From assembly GCA_017303555.1 (NCBI GenBank), contig JAFLCN010000007.1, positions 1 through 64,000 on the forward strand: a stretch of 64,000 nucleotides of DNA. The letters are read 5' to 3'. The position numbers and the translations under genes are program-made. Below, in pieces: positions 16,796 through 25,700 of the stretch. Origin of the DNA: Planctomycetota bacterium (lineage in GTDB: Bacteria > Planctomycetota > Phycisphaerae > Phycisphaerales > UBA1924). The notes under the pieces were generated by a model. It was not told the origin of the DNA and made no database searches. It saw nothing but the letters and a program-made list of their open reading frames with translations. The number at the start of each line of letters is the position of its first letter. Positions within the stretch are counted from its first letter, which is position 1.

Positions 16796-17721
16796 GCCGG
16801 TGTGCTCGCTTGGGCGGCTTCTGTCTTCTCAGCGTTCGAGATTGACGGACGCGTGACCACCAGCGGCACTTCGCCCTGTGGCGTGGTCTGCGGGCGACGA
16901 CCAGCGAGGAATGCCTCTGCGAGTGCGCGGTAGTCTTCAGCGCCGCTGGCGAGGGGAGCGTAATCGAAGATTGTCTTCCCGAAGCTGGGGCTTTCTGCGA
17001 GCTTGATGTTGCGGCGGATGGCGGGGCGGAAGACGACGGCGCCGGTCCACGGTGATTCGCTGGCGCGGCCGCCTTCGAAGAACGCGTCCAGATCTGCCAC
17101 GACTTCGCGGGTGTGCGTGCTTGCGGCATCGTGCATGCAGAGAACGACGCCGGCGACTTTCAATCGCGGGTTGATCGCCTGGGGGCCGCTCGCGAGGAGC
17201 TTGACGGTTTCGAGCAACTTGCCCACGCCCTGGAGCGCGAGGAAATGTGCCTGCATCGGGATGAGCACTTCGTCGGCGGCGGCGAGGGCGTTGAGCGTGA
17301 GCAGGCCGAGCGAGGGTGGGCAGTCGATCAGGACATAGTCGACGCGGCCGGCGAACGCTGCGATCACGCGCTTCATGCGCTCGAGCCGATCTTCGGCGGC
17401 GGCGAGCTCGGTTTCGGTTGCGGCGAGATCTGTGTGGCTTGCGATGGCGAGAAGATTGGGCGAGACTTCACGGGCGGAGGCGACGGCATCCGTCGCATCG
17501 TGAATCAGGTCGTAGATCGAGCGACCTTCGGCGCCATCGATTCCGAGGCCGAGGGTTGCGTGCGCCTGCGGGTCGAGGTCGATCACGAGTGTTCGGTAAC
17601 CGGCCTGCGCGATGGCGGCGGCGAGGTTGATGGTGGTCGTGGTCTTGCCGACGCCGCCCTTTTGATTCATGAGCGCAATGCAGCGTGGCTTCGAGAGCGA
17701 GGATGGGACCGAATCGTTCAT
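16792..17721 (-). CDS. ParA-family ATPase
   Basis: The 309-residue ATPase has the deviant Walker A motif KGGVGKTTTTINLA, Walker A' VIDLDPQAHAT and Walker B YVLIDCPPSLG. Proteins of this family segregate chromosomes or position large complexes. No parB lies nearby. Instead the gene is coupled to VanZ and MurJ in an envelope block, so a role in placing envelope machinery is possible but unproven. The start ATG 17721 follows directly on a TATACT box, with no Shine-Dalgarno sequence. Two further upstream starts seem less likely. Confidence 0.88.
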   Translation of the reverse strand: MNDSVPSSLSKPRCIALMNQKGGVGKTTTTINLAAAIAQAGYRTLVIDLDPQAHATLGLGIDGAEGRSIYDLIHDATDAVASAREVSPNLLAIASHTDLAATETELAAAEDRLERMKRVIAAFAGRVDYVLIDCPPSLGLLTLNALAAADEVLIPMQAHFLALQGVGKLLETVKLLASGPQAINPRLKVAGVVLCMHDAASTHTREVVADLDAFFEGGRASESPWTGAVVFRPAIRRNIKLAESPSFGKTIFDYAPLASGAEDYRALAEAFLAGRRPQTTPQGEVPLVVTRPSISNAEKTEAAQASTPA

Positions 17722-17726
17722 GCCCG

Positions 17727-17732
17727 AGTATA
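17727..17732 (-). promoter_or_regulatory. possible -10 box of a leaderless ParA transcript
   Basis: TATACT ends five bases before the ATG at 17721. A transcript from it would begin at or next to the start codon. No good -35 box is visible at the usual spacing, so confidence is low. Confidence 0.3.
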
Positions 17733-17780
17733 CGAATCGGCAGAATCCGCGCGACGGCAACACCGCGAATGTTCTTGCGA

Positions 17781-19274
17781 TCACCGGGCCGAAGCGGCCT
17801 CGCTTGCCACCCGCAGGGGCTCGGCCTGTGCGGGCTCGGGGGGCAGGATCGCCGCTCCGTTCGACACCAGCACCCCGGGCGTCGCCCGCTTGGCGTCGGA
17901 GTCGATGGCCTGCTGCTCGATGAACTTCCGGCGGGCGATCTTGATCGCGGTGACGCCGATGAACGACGCCAGCATCAGCGCGATGATGTAGACGACGCGT
18001 GCCCGGCCCATGCTGACCAGCACGCCCAGACCGGCAAAGCTCGCTGCCATCCCGTACAACACGAGCACCGCGCCCTTCACGCCCAATGCCCGCTTGAGCA
18101 TGTGGTGAAGGTGATCGCTGTCGGCGCTCGAGATGCTCTGTCCGGCCATTTTGCGGCGGACGATCGCGAGGCAGGTATCGATCAGCGGCACCGCGAAGAC
18201 GATCAGGCCGGCCATCACCAGGTGCGTCTTGTCGGTTGCCCCCAGCGTCAAAATGATCACGATCGTCGTGTAGCCCAGCAGCAGCGATCCGGCATCACCC
18301 AGGAAGATCGTTGCCGGGTTGAAGTTGTGGGGGAGGAAGCCGAGGCACGCTCCCAGCAGGGCCATGCAGAGCACGAGGCGCTGCGTGTCGCGCACGCCGT
18401 CGTCCGCCGCGGCCAGACCGAGCGAGATAATCAGCAGCCCCGCGGCACTGATCGCGGTCGTTCCCGTCAGCAGGCCGTCGAGTCCGTCGATCAGGTTTGT
18501 CGCGTTGCACGCGCCGAGCACAAAGAACCCGATGATCGCCGTGCCGACCCAGTAGACAAGGTCAAAGTGGAGCGCGCCGCCCTCAAAGCCGGGCACATGG
18601 AACGGTATCGGCAGCGTGAACACAAGGTTCGGATTGCCCAGCAGGGTGCCCAGAGGCGCCAGGATCTGCGCCGCGACGCGTGCGCCGATGTCGTCGATTG
18701 CGAGCAGCGCTGCCGCGAACAGAAGCCCGCCGATCTTCACCCGCGGCGCAAGCCCCCACACGTCGTCCAGCAAGCCCACGACGACGACCACGGTCATCCC
18801 GAAGAGCACAAACAGCGGGACGATCCGCTGTTCCTTGTCGGCCTCGGAAACGTGCGAGGACGGGTGATACTCCACCATTCCGGCCCATCGAACCGACGCG
18901 TAGCTGTACAGAATCGCCGCCAGAATTCCAAGGAAGACCGCGACGCCGCCCAGGTAGGCCACGGGCATCCGGTGTACCTTGCGCGCCTCGCTGGGCCGAT
19001 CGATGACGCCGTACGTCAGCGCCAGCCGGCGCATCAGGGGCGTTGTGAGGAGCGTCACCACGAAGGCGATCGCCATCACCCAGGCGTATCCGTTGAAGAT
19101 CTCCCAGCGCGAGCCCTTGACGATTTCCGAGGTTGCCGGCGTCGTTTCGGCGGCGTTCGCCAGGGTGGCGCACGCGGCGGCACACGCTCCGGCACAAGCC
19201 GCGAACGGCCACACCGATCGGAACGATCCCCCCGCGCCCACGCTTCGCTCCGGCGCCCTGTTCACTGCTGACAT
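17781..19274 (-). CDS. MraY/WecA-type polyprenyl-phosphate sugar-phosphate transferase
   Basis: The 497-residue membrane enzyme transfers a sugar-1-phosphate to undecaprenyl phosphate, the first step of a lipid-linked glycan. Motifs are LLDDVWGL, NATNLIDGLDGL (substrate and metal site), FLGDAGSLLLGY and DHLHHML. About eleven helices are visible. MraY proper sits in mur clusters and lacks the long N-terminal extension. Here the EPS context favours a WecA/TagO type, though an NAM-pentapeptide transferase is not excluded. It starts inside the epimerase gene (13-base overlap), so the two are coupled. Confidence 0.88.
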   Translation of the reverse strand: MSAVNRAPERSVGAGGSFRSVWPFAACAGACAAACATLANAAETTPATSEIVKGSRWEIFNGYAWVMAIAFVVTLLTTPLMRRLALTYGVIDRPSEARKVHRMPVAYLGGVAVFLGILAAILYSYASVRWAGMVEYHPSSHVSEADKEQRIVPLFVLFGMTVVVVVGLLDDVWGLAPRVKIGGLLFAAALLAIDDIGARVAAQILAPLGTLLGNPNLVFTLPIPFHVPGFEGGALHFDLVYWVGTAIIGFFVLGACNATNLIDGLDGLLTGTTAISAAGLLIISLGLAAADDGVRDTQRLVLCMALLGACLGFLPHNFNPATIFLGDAGSLLLGYTTIVIILTLGATDKTHLVMAGLIVFAVPLIDTCLAIVRRKMAGQSISSADSDHLHHMLKRALGVKGAVLVLYGMAASFAGLGVLVSMGRARVVYIIALMLASFIGVTAIKIARRKFIEQQAIDSDAKRATPGVLVSNGAAILPPEPAQAEPLRVASEAASAR

Positions 19275-20308
19275 CCTTCGCGCGAGGCGCCTGCCGCGCT
19301 GCCCGAGAGCCATCCGGCCACGTCCCGGATGGTCTGCTCGAGGCTTTTTCGAGGCTCGAACCCGATCGCCTTCCGGACCTTTGTCAGATCCGGTCGTCGA
19401 TCGGCCAGGTCCTCGAAGCCCGGCGGGTACGCCTCACTATAGGGAACAAACTCAATCCCCGAGCGCGACTCGGTGAGCCGGATGACCAGCTGGGCCAGGT
19501 CGCGGATGCTGATCGAGCGGTCCGATCCGATGTTGAACACCTCGCCCACGCACGCCCGTGTGCCCAGCAGAGTCGGGAGCGTCCGCACAACGTCCGAAAT
19601 ATCGCAGAAACAGCGCGATTGCTTGCCCTCTCCGTGCACCTTGAGGGGTTTGCCCGCGAGCGCCGCACCGACAAAGCGGGGCAGCACCATGCCGTAGTCG
19701 CCTACCTGTCTCGGGCCCACCGTGTTGAAGAAGCGGGCGATCACGACGTTCAGCCCCCGTTGACGCGCGTAGCTCAGCGCGAGGTACTCATCGATTCCCT
19801 TGCTGTAGGCGTAGCACCAGCGCGAGACACTGGTCGGGCCGTAGGTCACATCGTCGGTCTCGCTGTAGGGCGATTTCGCGCTCTTTCCGTACACCTCCGA
19901 GCTGCTCGCGATCAGCGTCGGGATGCCTTTGGTGGCAGCGCCGGGCGCCGTCCGTGCCGATGCAAAGTCCAGGAGCGCCACCGTCTGCTCGATGTTGGTG
20001 CGGACCGCGGCGATCGGGTCCTTCATCACAAGGCCGACGCCAACCGCGGCGGCGAGGTGGTAGATCTCATCGAACACCTCGCCCGGGCCGAGCGCCGCGA
20101 GCGCCTCGCCGAGGTCGGCCTCGATGAATCGCAGGGCGGGATGGTCCGGCAGATTGGCGCTGCGTCCGGTTGAAAGGTTGTCGATGACCGTGACGCGATC
20201 GCCACGAGCGAGCAGGTATTCGCTCAGGTGCGAACCGATGAAGCCGGCGCCGCCGGTAATCAGCGAGCGGCGCGAAGGGGCGTCGGAATGGTTCGGCGCG
20301 GGCGGCAT
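19262..20308 (-). CDS. NAD-dependent NDP-sugar epimerase/dehydratase
   Basis: The 348-residue Rossmann-fold enzyme has TGGAGFIGSHL (NAD site), a catalytic serine in ASSSEVYG, YAYSK (YxxxK) and VGPRQVGDYGMVLPRFV. It converts a nucleotide sugar. Family members include UDP-glucose 4-epimerase and UDP-glucuronate decarboxylase, and the exact substrate is not visible. The gene follows the Wzc-like gene by 29 bases and overlaps the WecA-like gene, so it likely supplies activated sugar for this locus. Confidence 0.88.
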   Translation of the reverse strand: MPPAPNHSDAPSRRSLITGGAGFIGSHLSEYLLARGDRVTVIDNLSTGRSANLPDHPALRFIEADLGEALAALGPGEVFDEIYHLAAAVGVGLVMKDPIAAVRTNIEQTVALLDFASARTAPGAATKGIPTLIASSSEVYGKSAKSPYSETDDVTYGPTSVSRWCYAYSKGIDEYLALSYARQRGLNVVIARFFNTVGPRQVGDYGMVLPRFVGAALAGKPLKVHGEGKQSRCFCDISDVVRTLPTLLGTRACVGEVFNIGSDRSISIRDLAQLVIRLTESRSGIEFVPYSEAYPPGFEDLADRRPDLTKVRKAIGFEPRKSLEQTIRDVAGWLSGSAAGASREGCQQ

Positions 20309-20337
20309 CGGAGGCCCTCTGGAAGGCCAGGCGGAGC

Positions 20338-22590
20338 CTACGCCGCGGCCGGGGTTTCGGACGGATTCTGGTACTCGTGGGTCGCACGCATGTTGCCGCG
20401 GATGTAACCGCCGGCGGAGGGCTTGACAGCGTTGACGACGACGCCGAGGAATTCGCCCCGGGCGTCGCTGAGGTCGTTTCGCAGACGCCCGACGAGGCCG
20501 CGCTTCTCGCCCATTGCGCGGACAACGAGGCAGCTCGCGTCGGTGCGGTTGGCGACCGCGAGGCCGTCGCTGGCGACGAGCGCCGGGGCAACGTCGATGA
20601 GCACCAGGTCGTACCGTGCCTTCAACTCGGCCAGCAGTTGACCGAAGCGTTCGCTGCTGAACATCTCGAACACGCGCTTCTCGCGCGAGCCCGCGCTCAG
20701 AACGTCGAGGCGAGCATCGCTGGTGTGCTGGATCACCTCGTCGATCGAGGCGCCGGTCAGCACGTCCGCCAGCCCGGGCGTTTCACGGAGCGCGAAGACG
20801 CGGTGCATGCCCGGACGGCGGAAATTGGCGTCGATCAGCAGCACCTTCTTGTCGGAGGCCGCCCAGGCCAGGCCCATGTTGCACATCACGCTGGTCGAGC
20901 CGGAGCCCGGCATGCCGCCGATGACAACAAGCGACTTGTGCCCGGCCTGTCCGAGGCGCTTGGCCATGACCGAGCGAAGCTGGCGGTAGTTCTCGGCGAT
21001 GACGCCGCGGGGTCGATCGCGGAAGGTGGTCTCGATCGCGCCGGAGCCGGAAGGGTCTTCGGATGCGTCGGGGATCCAGCCGAGCAGCTTCATGCGGGGC
21101 ATCAGCGCGATATCGGCCGGGCCCTTCACGCGGCTGTCCATCAACTCGATCGCGAGGATGAGCGCCGAAACGAGGCCGACGATGCCGAGCATGGATGCCG
21201 GCAGCACGACCATCAGCTTCGGCGACGAGACCTCGCGCGGGAGCTTTTCTTCGCTCGCCACCATGACGCGGTTGGCCGTCGGCAATTCGGCGAGCATCGA
21301 CATCGTTCGCTGCTGCTCGGTGAAGTTTGCGATCGAGCGCTGGATGTTCCCGATTTTGTCCTCGAGATCCTTCACCTGCGCCATGGTGCGGGCGGCGACC
21401 TGCTGCTTGTCGCTGATGGTGTTCCGCTCGGTGGTCATGTCGCGGGCCTGGTTCTCAAGCGACTGGAGCACGATCTTCATCTGCTCGAGGTTGCTGTCGA
21501 ATTTCTTCCGCATGGCGGCCTGGCGTTCGGCCTCGAGGTTCTGCTTCATGCCCTGCAGGAGCGAATCGGTGCGCTTGTACTCGCGGTGCTCGCGGGTGAG
21601 CCCGCGCATCAGCATGCCCTTCAGCTCGGCCTCGGCCGACTGGATCTGCTGCTTGAAATTGATGATGAGGGGGCTTTCTTCGACCTCGTCCTTGATCTGA
21701 TCGGTGAATTGCACGCCCGCGGGATTGTCGAGCTGGTCCTGCAACTGCTTGATCGAGACCTGGCGGAGCTGGATCTGGTTCTGCACGTCGAGGATCTGCG
21801 TGTTGAGGATGTAGAGACGCTGGAGGGTTTCACTGCCCTGCTCGTTGATGGTGGTCACGCCGGCGTCGCGAAGAAGGGCGTCGCGACGGGTCTGGAGATC
21901 GCGCAGTTCGTTGTTGAATTTTTCGAGCTGCTGCTGGATCTGATCGCGCTGCGTCTGCGTGCTGCTGCCGGCCACGCGCTTCAGCTCGGTCATGTACGCC
22001 TCGCGCAGCAGTTTCGCGAGCGCCGTCGCGTCCTCGCGCCAGCGGCAGGATGCCGACAGTTCGATCAGCCTCGTGCCCGGGATGATGCGGGTCTTCGCCA
22101 CGCTGTTCTGCAGTTCTTTCACGGCCGCAACGATGTCCAGCTTGCCGCCTTCTTCGAACTGGCTGGTCCAGAGCGGGGCTTCGCGGCCGAGGCGCGGGTC
22201 GGTCGCCACGCGGTTCAGCACGTCTTCGCGCGTCATCTGACGCGCCTGCGTCAGCATGAAGCGTTCGATTTCGTTCTGGCTTTCCATGTTGCCCGTTGCG
22301 GTGGGGCTGATGATGCTCGCAGAAGGCGTGTACGCCTCGAAGACCGACGCGCTCGTCCAAACCGGCTTGAACTTCAGGAGCAGCACATACGCCACCACGC
22401 CGACGACCATCCCGACTCCGGCAGCGCCGGCGAGGATGTACTTGTACTTCATCAGCAGCTTGATGGGATCGATCGCAACGCCACCGACGCCACCCCCGCC
22501 TCCGGCCGCGCTTGGCGAAGGTCCGCCCGAAGCCGGACGCGGGCTGCCAAGTCCTTGTGGTGCATTCATCGGGCCCGGAGTCGTCGTCAT
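20338..22590 (-). CDS. Wzc-like polysaccharide co-polymerase with degenerate P-loop
   Basis: The 750-residue protein has a glycine-rich N-terminus, a Wzz-type first membrane helix (about 50-72), a long coiled-coil periplasmic region (about 210-440), a second helix (about 458-482) and a cytoplasmic BY-kinase-like domain (about 530-725). The domain keeps ENYRQLRS, Walker A' VLLIDANFRRP and Walker B LVLIDVAPALVASD, but Walker A reads MPGSGSTS with serine 565 where lysine is expected. Kinase activity may therefore be lost. A tyrosine-rich tail is almost absent. It lies between the TPR gene and the epimerase in the EPS block and probably sets chain length. Confidence 0.88.
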   Translation of the reverse strand: MTTTPGPMNAPQGLGSPRPASGGPSPSAAGGGGGVGGVAIDPIKLLMKYKYILAGAAGVGMVVGVVAYVLLLKFKPVWTSASVFEAYTPSASIISPTATGNMESQNEIERFMLTQARQMTREDVLNRVATDPRLGREAPLWTSQFEEGGKLDIVAAVKELQNSVAKTRIIPGTRLIELSASCRWREDATALAKLLREAYMTELKRVAGSSTQTQRDQIQQQLEKFNNELRDLQTRRDALLRDAGVTTINEQGSETLQRLYILNTQILDVQNQIQLRQVSIKQLQDQLDNPAGVQFTDQIKDEVEESPLIINFKQQIQSAEAELKGMLMRGLTREHREYKRTDSLLQGMKQNLEAERQAAMRKKFDSNLEQMKIVLQSLENQARDMTTERNTISDKQQVAARTMAQVKDLEDKIGNIQRSIANFTEQQRTMSMLAELPTANRVMVASEEKLPREVSSPKLMVVLPASMLGIVGLVSALILAIELMDSRVKGPADIALMPRMKLLGWIPDASEDPSGSGAIETTFRDRPRGVIAENYRQLRSVMAKRLGQAGHKSLVVIGGMPGSGSTSVMCNMGLAWAASDKKVLLIDANFRRPGMHRVFALRETPGLADVLTGASIDEVIQHTSDARLDVLSAGSREKRVFEMFSSERFGQLLAELKARYDLVLIDVAPALVASDGLAVANRTDASCLVVRAMGEKRGLVGRLRNDLSDARGEFLGVVVNAVKPSAGGYIRGNMRATHEYQNPSETPAAA

Positions 22591-22749
22591 GGTGCTACCT
22601 TCTTCAAACCGGCTGTCGTTCTGTTTCTGATAGGTCTTGCTCGCTCGGAGCGGTCCCCATCAGGCGGTTCGGCCTCCGCGCGCTCGGTGTTCGTCCGAAC
22701 GGAGGTCGCCGCTCCATATAGATCGGCTGTGGACGTGAAATCCTGAGCC

Positions 22750-25700
22750 TCAAGGTCCTTCGAGCAGTTTTTCCAGTCGTGCCATGTCCTGTTTTTGCTG
22801 ATCCTGGGTCAAACCCTGGACCTGCTGGAAGAGGACACGGGCTTTGGACAGGCTCGCTTTGGCTTCATCCCGCTTTTCCATCTTGATCTGCAGATCGGCC
22901 AGGTGCAGCAGGATCGTGACCTGCGTGGATGGAGCGGCCGGGATGGCGAGAGCGCGCTCGAGCACTTTCTGCGCTTCCGCCAGATTGCCGGTCAGCATCA
23001 GAAGCAGGCCGTAGGTGTCGAGGACTTCGGGGCTCTTGGGCTTGAGCTCCACGGCCCGCTTGGCGAACTCGAGACCTTCGGACGGACGGTTCAGGTCCTT
23101 GCCCAACAGATAGGCGAGGTTGTTGAGCGTGTCGGCGTCTTTGGGATCCTTCTCGATGATCACCTTCATCGCGTCCGCGGCCTTCTCGAAATCTCCGGCG
23201 AGGTAGAGCCGTCCCGAGTATTCCCGGCGTGCGAGCACCGCAAGCTGCGGGAGCTTTGTGGTCTCCGCGACGCGCCGAACGGCATCGATACCGGCTGTCT
23301 TCGTCGCCGGATCATCCGACTGCAGCCGAGCCCGGAAGAAAGCGACCCAGTCGGGCTGAATCCCGTCCTTGCTGATGGCATCCAGGGTTGCCGCGAGTTC
23401 CTTCGCGCCCAGCAGCCGGTAGGCCGTCTGGAACCAGGTCTGCATGACATCCACCTGGTCGGCGGGGAGCAGCTTGATGGATGCTCCGACATCTTTCCGC
23501 GCTTCCGCGGGCTGGTTGAGGGCCCGGCGCACGCCCGCGCGAGCGAGCAGCAATTCGGGATCCTTTGCGATGCGATCCTGGACTTTTCGGAGCGTCGCCT
23601 CGGCCTCGGGCGCGTTGGGCGGCTTCTGCGCGAGGAGCGCGTTCACGTACTTCACAACGTGGGTCGTGCGTGAGTCGTTGTTGAACGCGGTGCGATAGAA
23701 CGCCAGTGCGCGGTTGCCGCGGCCGATGGCGTCGAAGAGGTCGCCGATGTTGGCGTAGAGCGTGCCGGGGGCGCCGCGGCGCTTGGCCACATCTTCGGCG
23801 AGAGCAACGGCTTCGTCGTCGCGATCGTCGGACGCGAGCATCCGCAGGCCGAGCCCGAGGATCTCGTCCTGTGTGGGATCGATGAGCAGGATCGCGCGGA
23901 TCTCGTTGATGACGTCGTTCTTCTTGCCCTGCGTCTGGAAGATCACCGCGCGGAGCTGGTGGGCCTGCCACAGGCGCGGATCGAGCTTGGTGACCTGATC
24001 GAGATCGGCGAGGATGTCCGCGACGTTGCGCTTCATCTCGATCGACGCCTGCGCCCTCTTGAGGAATACGCCGGCGTTGCCCGAGAAGGCGGTGACCGCC
24101 TTGTCGAGGATTTCCATCGCGCCCTTGCTGTCGCCCCGGCCCATTGCCGCATCGGCACGCAGGAGCATCGCGACGGGGCCTTCCTGGCCTTCCTTCGTCA
24201 GGAGCTGCAGTTCCTTTTCGGCCTCGTCGAACCGACGGACCTGGATGAGCGCTTCGGCCAGGCGCAGACGCACCGTGTCGTCGGGCGCGTCCTTGTTCGC
24301 GTCGGCGATGGCCCGAAGGGTCTGGATCGCCTTTTCGGTTTCGGCCATTTCCAGGTAGAGCTCGGCGAGCATGCGGTCGGCCTGCAAACGCTTGGGATCC
24401 TGGAACGGCCGCGCTTCTTCGAGCGCCGCGACCGCGCGGTCGGGCCTGCCGCGGGGCACCATGAAGCGGGCGAGCGCCATGAGCGCCTCGCCGGCACGGT
24501 CACCGCCGTTGGGTTCGGCCTTCACCTTCATGGCGTAGTCGTGGAGGACTTTCTCGGCGCCCGCCAGATCGCTCTGGTCTGCGCTCCAGATCGCGGCGAT
24601 CGTGGCGACATCGAGGCCGTCGGAGCTGGCGCGGAGGGCGTCGATGCGTTTGCGGGCATCGTCCCACCGGCGCAGCTCGGTGCTCAGGGCGGCGGCCTGC
24701 ACCTGGTACAAACGGTTGTTCGGGTCGCGTGCGAGATCGCGCTCGCGTTCTTTCAGCGCTGCTTCCTTGTCGCCGACGGTTCCCTCGAGCTTCAGCCACT
24801 CGTCGCGGATCATCAGCGATTCGGCGAGCAGCTTGGCCTTGTCCTGCATCAGGCGGAGCGCGTCGTCCGACTTGCCCGCGGCCTGGAGCGTGGCCGAGTA
24901 CTGGAGGATGGAAGTCGGGTCATCGGGGCGCAGCGCCATGGCCTTCTGCATGCTGACGGCGGCATCGGCGAGCTTGCCGTCTTCCACCTGCAGCGCCGCG
25001 AGCACGCGCCAGGCTTCCACGTTGAAATTGAACCGCTGCGATGCCTGCGCCAGGGTGGAGATCGCTTCGGCGCGTCTGCCCTGGGAGGCGAGGACGCGCG
25101 ACTTGAATGTCGCGCCCTCGTACTTATCGATGTTCTTCGCGATCGCCTTCTCCGCGTACTTCTGCGCGACATCGATCTGCTTGTCGCGGAGGGCGCGCAG
25201 GAAGAGCGTCTCGATCGCCACCGGCTCTTCGGGGAACTTCTGCTCGAGCTCGGTCGCGAGTTCCTGCGCCCGGGCCTTGTACTTGTCGCCCGCGTTGGTC
25301 AGGATGCCGAGCTTCATCACGATCCGGTCCACGTCGGTGAGATTCGGCGCGAGGTCCACGGCCTTGAGGTTGGCCTCGACCGCGTCGCCGGCATCCAGGA
25401 TCGAGAGCGCGGACTGCAGGTTCTTCCGCTGGGTCTCGTTGGTGTTCACCTCGAGCGCCTTGCGGATGATGGCCTTGGCGCCCTCCACGTCGTTCGCCAT
25501 GGTCCGCTGCTGCACCAGGGCCTGCGTGATCAGCGCGTCGTACTTGAACTTCTCCGCGCCTTCCTGCAGGACCTGCGTGGCGCCCTTTTCGTCCCCGAGT
25601 TCCCGGCGTTTGCGGGCTTCGGCCACGACGCGCGAGACCGGGTCGTCGATTTCGCCCCGGCCGAGTTCCTGCTCGACCGCGCGCTTGCGGGCCTTGATCG

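Noticed and set aside
16792..17721. ParA considered as the chromosome-partition ParA with an origin of replication nearby.
   Set aside because: No parB, parS-like site, dnaA or DnaA-box cluster is visible; gyrB alone does not indicate an origin here.
20377..22746. A 789-codon plus-strand frame opposite the Wzc-like gene.
   Set aside because: No recognisable domain and full antisense overlap with the Wzc-like gene. Treated as a shadow frame.
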